Below, piece after piece: positions 57,564 through 64,000 of a stretch of DNA of 64,000 nt. The DNA comes from Bradyrhizobium algeriense. GTDB lineage: Bacteria > Pseudomonadota > Alphaproteobacteria > Rhizobiales > Xanthobacteraceae. The translations under genes and the position numbers were made by a program. The notes under the pieces were generated by a model. It made no database searches. It had not been told where the DNA came from and saw only the letters and a program-made list of their open reading frames with translations. Numbering within the stretch: the first letter of the stretch is position 1; each line of letters begins with the position of its first letter. The stretch lies in contig NZ_JAZHRV010000001.1 in the NCBI RefSeq assembly GCF_036924595.1, forward strand, positions 3,348,001 to 3,412,000. The letters are read 5' to 3'.

Positions 57564-58988
57564 ATGACTGATCCCGTCGTCACACGCTTTGCCCCCTCGC
57601 CCACCGGCTTCCTCCACATCGGGGGCGCCCGCACCGCGCTGTTCAACTGGCTTTACGCCAGGAAGACCGGCGGCAAGATGCTGCTGCGGATCGAGGATAC
57701 CGATCGCGAGCGCTCGACCGAGCCTGCGATTGCAGCCATTCTCGACGGCTTGAAGTGGCTCGAGCTCGATTGGGACGGCGAGGTCATCTACCAGTTCAGC
57801 CGCGTCGCCCGCCACCGCGAGGCCGCCGAGCAATTGCTGGCCAGCGGCAAGGCTTACCGCTGCTACGCCACCGCGGAGGAACTGACGGCGATGCGCGAGA
57901 AGGCGCGCGCCGAGGGCCGCACCCGCCTCTATGACGGACTGTGGCGGGACCGCGATCCGGCAGAGGCGCCTGAAGGCATGAAGCCGACCATCCGCCTCAA
58001 GGCCCCGCAGACCGGCGAGACCGTGATCGAGGACCAGGTTCAGGGCCGCGTGGTCTGGCAGAACGAGAACCTCGACGATCTCGTGCTGCTGCGTGGCGAC
58101 GGCAACCCGACCTACATGCTGGCTGTCGTGGTCGACGACCATGACATGGGTGTCACCCACGTCATCCGCGGCGACGACCATCTGATCAACGCCGCGCGGC
58201 AGAAGCAGATCTACGACGCGCTCGGCTGGGACATCCCGAACATGTCCCACATCCCGCTGATCCACGGGCCGGACGGCGCAAAACTGTCGAAGCGTCATGG
58301 CGCACTCGGGGTCGAGGCCTACCGCGCCATGGGATATCTACCGGCGGCGCTGCGCAATTACCTGGTCCGGCTCGGCTGGAGCCATGGCGACCAGGAAATC
58401 TTCTCGACGCAGGAAATGATCGACGCCTTCGACCTGTCGGCGATCGGGCGCTCCGCGGCGCGGTTCGATTTCGCGAAACTTGAGAACCTCAACGGCCACT
58501 ACATCCGCCAGGCCGATGACGCTGAACTGGTGTCCCAGTTCGAGGGCGTACTGGATTACGTCCCCGAAGGCGCCGAGCTGAAGGCAAAACTCAACGACAC
58601 CACCCGCGCGCAATTGTTGCGGGCGATGCCGAGCCTGAAGGAGCGCGCCAAGACGCTGATCGAGCTGATCTCGGGCGCCTACTTCATCTTCGCCGACCGT
58701 CCGCTTGAGGTCGAGCCGAAGGCCGCCGCCATGCTGACGCCGGAAACCCGCATCCTGATCGGCCAGCTCCGGACCGCGCTCGAGACCGTCACCGACTGGC
58801 GCGCCGAGACCGCGGAAGCCGCCATGCGGAATTTCGCAGAGCAGAACAACCTCAAGCTCGGCGCCGTCGCCCAGCCACTCCGGGTGGCGTTGACCGGACG
58901 CACGACTTCGCCGGGAATTTTCGATGTTTTGGCGGTGCTGGGGCGGGAGGAATGCCTCGCCCGCCTGGCCGATCAGGTGGCGAATTAA
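57564..58988 (+). CDS. gltX: Glutamyl-tRNA synthetase
   Basis: Charges tRNA-Glu (and possibly tRNA-Gln), 474 residues. [20 protein letters not shown] has the HIGH-like motif, [15 protein letters not shown] follows, and the signature loop is [13 protein letters not shown]; the C-terminal alpha-helical cage binds the anticodon ([20 protein letters not shown]). ATG 57564 is at the motif start. It shares its upstream region with divergent glnS and is followed by gltA. Confidence 0.96.
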   Translation: MTDPVVTRFAPSPTGFLHIGGARTALFNWLYARKTGGKMLLRIEDTDRERSTEPAIAAILDGLKWLELDWDGEVIYQFSRVARHREAAEQLLASGKAYRCYATAEELTAMREKARAEGRTRLYDGLWRDRDPAEAPEGMKPTIRLKAPQTGETVIEDQVQGRVVWQNENLDDLVLLRGDGNPTYMLAVVVDDHDMGVTHVIRGDDHLINAARQKQIYDALGWDIPNMSHIPLIHGPDGAKLSKRHGALGVEAYRAMGYLPAALRNYLVRLGWSHGDQEIFSTQEMIDAFDLSAIGRSAARFDFAKLENLNGHYIRQADDAELVSQFEGVLDYVPEGAELKAKLNDTTRAQLLRAMPSLKERAKTLIELISGAYFIFADRPLEVEPKAAAMLTPETRILIGQLRTALETVTDWRAETAEAAMRNFAEQNNLKLGAVAQPLRVALTGRTTSPGIFDVLAVLGREECLARLADQVAN

Positions 58989-59147
58989 GCCCCTACCATA
59001 TGGGGGTCCGCGGCCATCTTGCAGTGCACAGGGCAATAAGCTACGCCTTTGGCGCCGCTTCTAGACAATCCGGCTTCCCTTGCTGCTGCCGCGAAATGGC
59101 ACAAGGGTCGGCGCGGTTTTTCGTAACGATTTCATCGGGGATTCACG

Positions 59148-60452
59148 ATGGACGCAAAATCCAGCAACAAGACTGCAACGCTCACGGTAGGCAACAAGAC
59201 CTACGATTTCCCGATCCTCAGCGGCACGGTGGGGCCTGATGTCATCGACATCGCCAAGCTCTACGCCCAGGCCGGGATGTTCACCTACGACCCCGGGTTT
59301 ACCTCCACCGGAAGCTGCCAGTCGAAGATCACCTATATCGACGGCGACGCCGGCATTCTCGAATACCGCGGCTACCCGATCGAGCAGCTCGCCGAGAAGG
59401 GCGACTTCCTCGAGACCTGCTACTTGCTGCTTTACGGGGAGCTTCCGACGCCGGCCCAGAAGCAGGATTTCGACAGCCGCGTGATCCATCACACCATGGT
59501 TCACGAGCAGATGGCCCGCTTCTTCCAGGGTTTCCGCCGCGACGCCCATCCGATGGCGATCATGGTTGCCGCCGTCGGCGCGCTGGCCGCGTTCTATCAC
59601 GATAGCACCGACATCAACGATCCGAAGCAGCGCATGATCGCGTCGATGCGGATGATCGCGAAGGTGCCGACGCTGGCCGCGATGGCCTTCAAATACACCA
59701 TCGGCCAGCCCTTCATGTACCCGAAGAACTCGCTCTCCTTTGCCGAGAACTTCCTGCACATGTGCTTCGCGGTGCCGTGCGAGGAATACAAGATCAATCC
59801 GGTGCTGGCTGACGCGCTCGACAAGATCTTCATTCTGCACGCCGACCACGAGCAGAATGCCTCGACCTCGACGGTGCGTATCGCCGGCTCCTCCGGCGCC
59901 AACCCGTTCGCCTGCATCGCCGCCGGCATCGCCTGCCTGTGGGGTCCGGCGCATGGCGGCGCCAATGAAGCCGCGCTCGCGATGCTCGCCGAGATCGGTT
60001 CGGTCGACAACATCCCGGAATTCATCGCCAAGGTGAAGGACAAGAACAGCGAAGTCCGCCTGATGGGCTTCGGCCACCGCGTCTACAAGAACTACGATCC
60101 GCGCGCCAAGATCATGCAGAAGATGTGTCACGCCGTGCTGGCCGAGACCGGCCATGGCGACGATCCGATGCTGAAGGTCGCGCTGGAATTGGAAAAGATC
60201 GCGCTCTCCGACCAGTACTTCATCGACCGCAAGCTCTATCCGAACGTCGACTTCTATTCGGGCATCACGCTGAAGGCGATGGGCTTCCCGACCTCGATGT
60301 TCACCGTGCTGTTCGCGGTCGCCCGCACCGTCGGCTGGATCAGCCAGTGGAGCGAGATGATCGAGGACCCGCAGCAGAAGATCGGCCGTCCGCGCCAGCT
60401 CTACACCGGCGTCGCCCGCCGCGATTACGTCGATATCGCGAAGCGGAAGTAA
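59148..60452 (+). CDS. gltA: Citrate synthase
   Basis: Condenses acetyl-CoA and oxaloacetate, 434 residues, the usual length for the hexameric NADH-sensitive type. The N-terminus is [20 protein letters not shown]; then [57 protein letters not shown] (catalytic His), [17 protein letters not shown] (second His), [16 protein letters not shown] and [20 protein letters not shown] (catalytic Asp region). ATG 59148 is within GGGGATTCACG. It probably has its own promoter in 58989-59147. Confidence 0.97.
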   Translation: MDAKSSNKTATLTVGNKTYDFPILSGTVGPDVIDIAKLYAQAGMFTYDPGFTSTGSCQSKITYIDGDAGILEYRGYPIEQLAEKGDFLETCYLLLYGELPTPAQKQDFDSRVIHHTMVHEQMARFFQGFRRDAHPMAIMVAAVGALAAFYHDSTDINDPKQRMIASMRMIAKVPTLAAMAFKYTIGQPFMYPKNSLSFAENFLHMCFAVPCEEYKINPVLADALDKIFILHADHEQNASTSTVRIAGSSGANPFACIAAGIACLWGPAHGGANEAALAMLAEIGSVDNIPEFIAKVKDKNSEVRLMGFGHRVYKNYDPRAKIMQKMCHAVLAETGHGDDPMLKVALELEKIALSDQYFIDRKLYPNVDFYSGITLKAMGFPTSMFTVLFAVARTVGWISQWSEMIEDPQQKIGRPRQLYTGVARRDYVDIAKRK

Positions 60453-60475
60453 GCGCTGGTCGCACGACAATTCGG

Positions 60476-60511
60476 AAAAGCCGGATGCGCTCGTCGCGTC
60501 CGGCTTTTTCT
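60476..60511 (+). terminator. Rho-independent terminator of gltA
   Basis: AAAAGCCGGATGCG (60477-60490) pairs with CGCGTCCGGCTTTTT (60496-60510) with one G-T pair, loop CTCGT, followed by a T-run. The tail touches the start of the family C inverted repeat. Confidence 0.75.
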
Positions 60512-60598
60512 TGTAGGGTGGGCAAAGCGAAGCGTGCCCACCATGGCGGACCACTTGAGGAGAGATGGTGGGCACGCTTCGCTTTGCCCACCCTACAA
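60511..60598. repeat. Family C repeat as a perfect 34-bp inverted pair
   Basis: 60511-60544 and 60565-60598 are exact reverse complements over 34 bases, separated by a 20-base spacer. Each unit contains the short palindrome GGTGGGCA/TGCCCACC and the sequence GCGAAGCG/CGCTTCGC. Single units occur at 25006-25040 and 55694-55733. It lies between the convergent gltA and lpxB genes. Confidence 0.85.
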
Positions 60599-60610
60599 AA
60601 CTACCGAAAC

Positions 60611-61801
60611 CTACCCCCGCCGCGCCTGCCACATCGTCGCCAGCACGATATCGGCGGCGCGGGCGCTGGGTGGCTGGTGGCCGGTCGACATGATCCCGTC
60701 GATCTTGGCGAAGGCCTCGAGTTGCTTTCGTCGTGACTCAGAATCGCTCAACACCTCGCGCAGCGCGGCTGCGAGTTTTTCCGGGGTGCAGTCTTCCTGC
60801 AGAAATTCGGGAATGACGTTCTCGCCGATCACGAGATTGGCCAGGATCACCGAGTTCACCTTGATGGCGCGGCGCAGGATCCAGGCCTCCATTGTGCCGG
60901 TCCGGTAGGCCGTCACCATCGGCACCCCGGCCAGTGCCAGCTCCAGCGTCACCGTGCCGGATTTGGCCAGCGCCGCATGCGCGATCCGGAACTTGGCCCG
61001 CTTCTCCTGCTCGCCGATCACGACCTGGGGCTGCACCGGCCAGCCCTTCACCGCGTCCACGACCGCCTCCTGCAGATGCGGCATGGTCGGCAGCACCAGT
61101 TCGAACGTCACGCCCTGCTCCTGCAGCCGAGCGACCGCCTGACCAAACACTGCCATGTGGTGGCGGATTTCGCTGCGCCGGCTTCCCGGCAGCACCAGCA
61201 GAACCGGCGGCGATTCCGTCCGCCGCGCGGCTTCATCCACGTTCGGGCGCAGCTGAGTCAGCTGCTCGGTCAGGGGATGGCCGACATAGCTGCAGGGCGG
61301 CCCGTGCAGCCTGCGATAGGCCTCGGGTTCGAACGGCAGCAGCGCCAGCACGTGATCGACATATTTCACCATCGCGCGCGCCCGCCCGGGCCGCCATGCC
61401 CAGACCGAGGGCGACACATAGTCGACGATCGGAATCCCGGGGTCCTTGGCGCGAACGCGTTTGGCGACGCGATGGGTGAAGTCCGGACTGTCGATGATGA
61501 CGAGAATATCCGGCGCCGCCTCCGTCACCGCGATGGCCGTTTCCTTGATCAGGCCCAGGATCTTCGGCAGGTCCTTGACGACGGCGGCAAGCCCGATGAT
61601 CGACAGCTCTTCGATCGGAAACAGCGACTCCAGGCCTTCGCGCGCCATCGCACGGCCGCCGACGCCTTCGAACTGCACCCCGTCGCCAAGGCGCTGGCGC
61701 AGCACTTTCATCAAATTGGCGCCGAGGCGATCGCCGGACTCTTCCGTCGCGATCAGAAATATCCTCCGCTCCATCCCGGCGGTGGTGCGAGACGGCGTCA
61801 C
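60611..61801 (-). CDS. lpxB: Lipid-A-disaccharide synthase
   Basis: Glycosyltransferase condensing UDP-diacylglucosamine with lipid X to the lipid A disaccharide, 396 residues. N-terminus MERRIFLIATEESGDRLGAN (nucleotide loop), then FEGVGGRAMAREGLESLFPI, IDSPDFTHRVAKRVR, YVSPSVWAWRPGRARAM, LLPFEPEAYRRLHGPPCSYVGHPL and LLVLPGSRRSEIRHHM. GTG 61801 overlaps the lpxI stop (GTGA); an internal ATG at 61774 is an alternative start. Part of the lpxA-lpxI-lpxB operon. Confidence 0.96.
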   Translation of the reverse strand: MTPSRTTAGMERRIFLIATEESGDRLGANLMKVLRQRLGDGVQFEGVGGRAMAREGLESLFPIEELSIIGLAAVVKDLPKILGLIKETAIAVTEAAPDILVIIDSPDFTHRVAKRVRAKDPGIPIVDYVSPSVWAWRPGRARAMVKYVDHVLALLPFEPEAYRRLHGPPCSYVGHPLTEQLTQLRPNVDEAARRTESPPVLLVLPGSRRSEIRHHMAVFGQAVARLQEQGVTFELVLPTMPHLQEAVVDAVKGWPVQPQVVIGEQEKRAKFRIAHAALAKSGTVTLELALAGVPMVTAYRTGTMEAWILRRAIKVNSVILANLVIGENVIPEFLQEDCTPEKLAAALREVLSDSESRRKQLEAFAKIDGIMSTGHQPPSARAADIVLATMWQARRG

Positions 61802-62655
61802 GCTGATAAGCCCTGGATGAACAGGCCGGCGCTATCAGCGGCCTCGATCAAGGCTTGCGAGTCCGCGGCAATCGTATGGCCGGCGATCACGGCGATGCCG
61901 GCGAGCCCGGCCTTGGCTGCGCCCTCGATGGTCTTGGCGCCCACGGCCGGCAGGTCGAAGCGCAAATCCTGGCCGCTCTTGGGCGCCTTCACCAGCACGC
62001 CGCGGCCGGATTTGGCGCGAATGCGCCCGGCCTCACGCAGCCGCGCCACGCGAACCAACAGCCCGTCAGTGCCCTCGATGTCCTCGACCGCCACCACGTG
62101 CCCGTCGATCACGACCACGGCCTGGCCGATGTCGAAGGGCCCGAGCGCGCCGAGCACCTCCCGCCCCTTGGCGATGTCAGCGGCGGCAACGGCATCGGGC
62201 GCGGCGCGGGCGATGTTTCCCTCCGGCATCAGAATATCGGGGGCGACATCCCGGATACCGACCATCCGAAAACCGTCCTGTTCGAGGATGCGGCCGATCC
62301 CCGACAGAAGATGATCGTCGCCGCCGCGAAACGCCGCCCAGACGCGGCCGAGCACGCGGATCGTTCCCCAGTCCAGCCGGATTTCCGACAGCGCCGGGCG
62401 CAGCAGCGTGCCGATGAAGATCAGGTCGCGGCAGCCCTCGCTGCGGAACAGTTTTGTGGCGCGGCCGAGTTGCCCGACCGAGATCCAGTGATGGCGGAAG
62501 CGCTCGACGCGCGCCGGATCGCAGGCGCCGCGCAGCGCGAACAGCACCGGCGCGATCCCGCGCCGGCTAAGCGAATCCGCCACCGCGAACGGCATGGCGC
62601 CGCCGCCTGCGATGACGCCGACCGGTGATGAAATGTCAGAAGCCGCGGAAATCAT
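61798..62655 (-). CDS. lpxI: UDP-2,3-diacylglucosamine diphosphatase (LpxI, DUF1009)
   Basis: Hydrolyses UDP-diacylglucosamine to lipid X, the LpxH-alternative used by alphaproteobacteria. The 285 residues show VGVIAGGGAMPFAVADSLSR near the N-terminus, ISVGQLGRATKLFRSEGCRD, LIFIGTLLRPALSEIRLDW, and the C-terminal DUF1009 core ALGPFDIGQAVVVIDGHVVA, VEDIEGTDGLLVRVARLR, LVKAPKSGQDLRFDLPAVG (metal-binding Asp). It lies 19 bases after lpxA and overlaps lpxB. Confidence 0.93.
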   Translation of the reverse strand: MISAASDISSPVGVIAGGGAMPFAVADSLSRRGIAPVLFALRGACDPARVERFRHHWISVGQLGRATKLFRSEGCRDLIFIGTLLRPALSEIRLDWGTIRVLGRVWAAFRGGDDHLLSGIGRILEQDGFRMVGIRDVAPDILMPEGNIARAAPDAVAAADIAKGREVLGALGPFDIGQAVVVIDGHVVAVEDIEGTDGLLVRVARLREAGRIRAKSGRGVLVKAPKSGQDLRFDLPAVGAKTIEGAAKAGLAGIAVIAGHTIAADSQALIEAADSAGLFIQGLSA

Positions 62656-62674
62656 GGCTGCGGCGATCCCGTCA

Positions 62675-63478
62675 TCAATGCTTGTTGCCGCTATCGGCCG
62701 GAAGACAGAGCGCGCGATGCTTGCCTTGCGCGATGAAGGCGAGGATTTCGGCGATCGCCGGATCCTCTGCAGCGAGCGGCTGCACTGAATTCAGCCGCTC
62801 GGCAAAGATGCCGGGGCCGTGAAACAGGCTTTGATAGAACGCGCGCACTTTCGCCAGCCGCTCCTTGGTGAACTTGCGGCGCTTCATGCCGATGATGTTC
62901 AACCCTTCGAGAGCAGCATACTGACCGTTGGCGAGGCCGAATGGAATGATATCTCCGCGCACGCCGCAGACGCCGCCGACCATCACCTGCGGCCCGATCC
63001 GGGTTAGCTGGTGCACGGCGGAGAGCCCGCCGATATAGACGAAATCGCCGATCTCGCAGTGACCGCCCAGCGTCGCCGAGGTCGCAAAGATCACGTTATT
63101 GCCGACCATGCAGTCGTGACCGACGTGGCTGTTGTTCATGAAGTAGCCGCCATCACCGACACGAGTCAGCCCGCCGCCTTTCACGGTGCCGACATTCATG
63201 GTCACGCCTTCGCGAATGGTGCAGCCGGAGCCGATTTCGAGCCGCGTCGGCTCGCCGCGATAGCTCAGGTCTTGCGGCGCCCCTCCGAGCACCGCGAAAG
63301 GCGAGATCGTGCAATCAGCGCCGATGGACGTATGACCCATCACATGCACATGCGCAATCAGATTGCAGCTTTCGCCTATCACGACGTTCCGGCCGATAAT
63401 GCAATAGGGACCGATTGTCGTCCCCTCGCCGATCACAGCGCCATCCTCAACCCGCGCGGTTGGATCGATCGTACCCAT
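62675..63478 (-). CDS. lpxA: UDP-N-acetylglucosamine acyltransferase
   Basis: First lipid A enzyme, transferring a 3-hydroxyacyl chain from ACP to UDP-GlcNAc, 267 residues. The N-terminal two thirds is a left-handed beta-helix of hexapeptide repeats (IGEGTTIGPYCIIGRNVVIG, IGADCTISPFAVLGGAPQDL, MNVGTVKGGGLTRVGDGGYF, NNSHVGHDCMVGNNVIFATS with the catalytic His), then a helical C-terminus (GLNIIGMKRRKFTKERLAK). ATG 63478 is preferred over TTG 63481. It starts the lpxA-lpxI-lpxB operon; fabZ and lpxD should lie beyond the window. Confidence 0.96.
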   Translation of the reverse strand: MGTIDPTARVEDGAVIGEGTTIGPYCIIGRNVVIGESCNLIAHVHVMGHTSIGADCTISPFAVLGGAPQDLSYRGEPTRLEIGSGCTIREGVTMNVGTVKGGGLTRVGDGGYFMNNSHVGHDCMVGNNVIFATSATLGGHCEIGDFVYIGGLSAVHQLTRIGPQVMVGGVCGVRGDIIPFGLANGQYAALEGLNIIGMKRRKFTKERLAKVRAFYQSLFHGPGIFAERLNSVQPLAAEDPAIAEILAFIAQGKHRALCLPADSGNKH

Positions 63479-63604
63479 CAAGCAGCCCAGCCCATCCGTT
63501 ACGCGCGAATATCGCGCGTTTTCCGGTGGTTAGCGCGGCATCCGAATACTGTCCAGTGACGTATCTTTACGTCATGTTGCGGCACGCTGGCATCAAGAAT
63601 GTCA

Positions 63605-63958
63605 TCAGGTCATGCTACCAGGCAGGAAGCAGCGAATCGAAATCCCGTAGGCTCCCTTGATCGGCCAGACCATGGTCCGGCCGGCGCGGTTTGGCTCGGT
63701 GATGACGGCATCGTCGGGGACGTCGATCCATTGGCCCTCAAGCCGCACCCGGTAGTGACCATCCCTGGATTCCCAATCGACATCGGCGACGGCCGAGCCA
63801 TCAGCATCGGAGCAACATGGCCCCTTTCCGCTTCTGAGGCTGTCGAACCAGGACTTTAGCGGGGAGTTGGCGTAGCGGCCATCATCGCGGGCCGTTGCAA
63901 CCCCGACAAGAACAGCGGTTGAGGCCATCAGCGCTACGGCAGTTCTGAGAGATTTCAT
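63605..63958 (-). CDS. Small secreted protein with conserved Cys pair
   Basis: A 117-residue protein with a signal peptide (MKSLRTAVALMASTAVLVGV, cleavage after ATA). The mature part has YANSPLKSWFDSLRSGKGPC, CSDADGSAVADVDWESRDGH, EGQWIDVPDDAV and ends IRCFLPGSMT, so three cysteines including a CC pair. This layout matches small conserved periplasmic proteins of rhizobia and related phages that I have no function for. ATG 63958 begins the signal; the frame opens at 63988. Confidence 0.7.
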   Translation of the reverse strand: MKSLRTAVALMASTAVLVGVATARDDGRYANSPLKSWFDSLRSGKGPCCSDADGSAVADVDWESRDGHYRVRLEGQWIDVPDDAVITEPNRAGRTMVWPIKGAYGISIRCFLPGSMT

Positions 63959-64000
63959 GCGGCCCGTCTCGGCAACCACAATACCCACCGACCTACAAAC

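Overview
The window is a high-GC alphaproteobacterial chromosome segment, most likely Bradyrhizobium or a close relative in the Nitrobacteraceae. This is inferred from protein character, gene order and repeats; no database search was possible. Supporting signs are a pyruvate dehydrogenase E1-beta with its own lipoyl domain, a LexA with a GAAC-N7-GAAC operator, the neighbourhoods secG-pyrG-kdsA-eno-ftsB-pdhABC-lpdA, trpD-trpC-moaC-moeA-lexA-comEC and gltX-gltA-lpxB-lpxI-lpxA, and several families of short dispersed palindromic repeats. No rRNA, tRNA, CRISPR array, prophage or complete insertion sequence was seen.

Layout. 0.7-3.1 kb: a periplasmic lytic transglycosylase and a 54-residue membrane protein. 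3.2-12 kb, minus strand: a tripartite-tricarboxylate binding protein, a threonine-synthase-like PLP enzyme, and the pyruvate dehydrogenase cluster (pdhA, pdhB, a DUF5076 gene, pdhC, a membrane protein, lpdA) preceded by ftsB. 12-24 kb: accessory genes (FMN reductase, D-Ala-D-Ala ligase, quinone oxidoreductase, a beta-propeller/cytochrome c pair, queF, FkbM methyltransferase, an HlyD efflux pair, MFS) lying around eno and kdsA. 24-29.7 kb: pyrG, secG, a cupin-regulator operon and tpiA. 29.9-34.3 kb: a PpiD-like chaperone, trpD, trpC and moaC, all plus strand. 34-49.6 kb: a c-di-GMP GGDEF-EAL protein, a DegP protease, a gene-poor stretch with small orphans and repeats (39.6-41.5 kb), CtpA, an old-yellow-enzyme oxidoreductase, HAD phosphatase, moeA and lexA. 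49.8-64 kb: orphan small proteins, comEC, glutamine synthetase, divergent glnS/gltX, gltA and the lipid A genes lpxA-lpxI-lpxB.

Most genes are housekeeping: pyruvate to acetyl-CoA to citrate (pdh, gltA), glycolysis (eno, tpiA), tryptophan, molybdopterin and lipid A/KDO synthesis, envelope protein quality control (PpiD, DegP, CtpA, lytic transglycosylase) and translation (glnS, gltX). No convincing new multi-gene system is present. The items most worth a second look are the Tat-exported beta-propeller translationally coupled to a cytochrome c, the periplasmic-binding-like orphan at 41.5 kb, a possibly leaderless cupin-regulator operon, an oxidoreductase whose C-terminus is supplied by a dispersed repeat, repeats that supply stop codons to neighbouring genes, a truncated SnoaL-like gene remnant beside a repeat, and several microproteins below usual annotation cut-offs.
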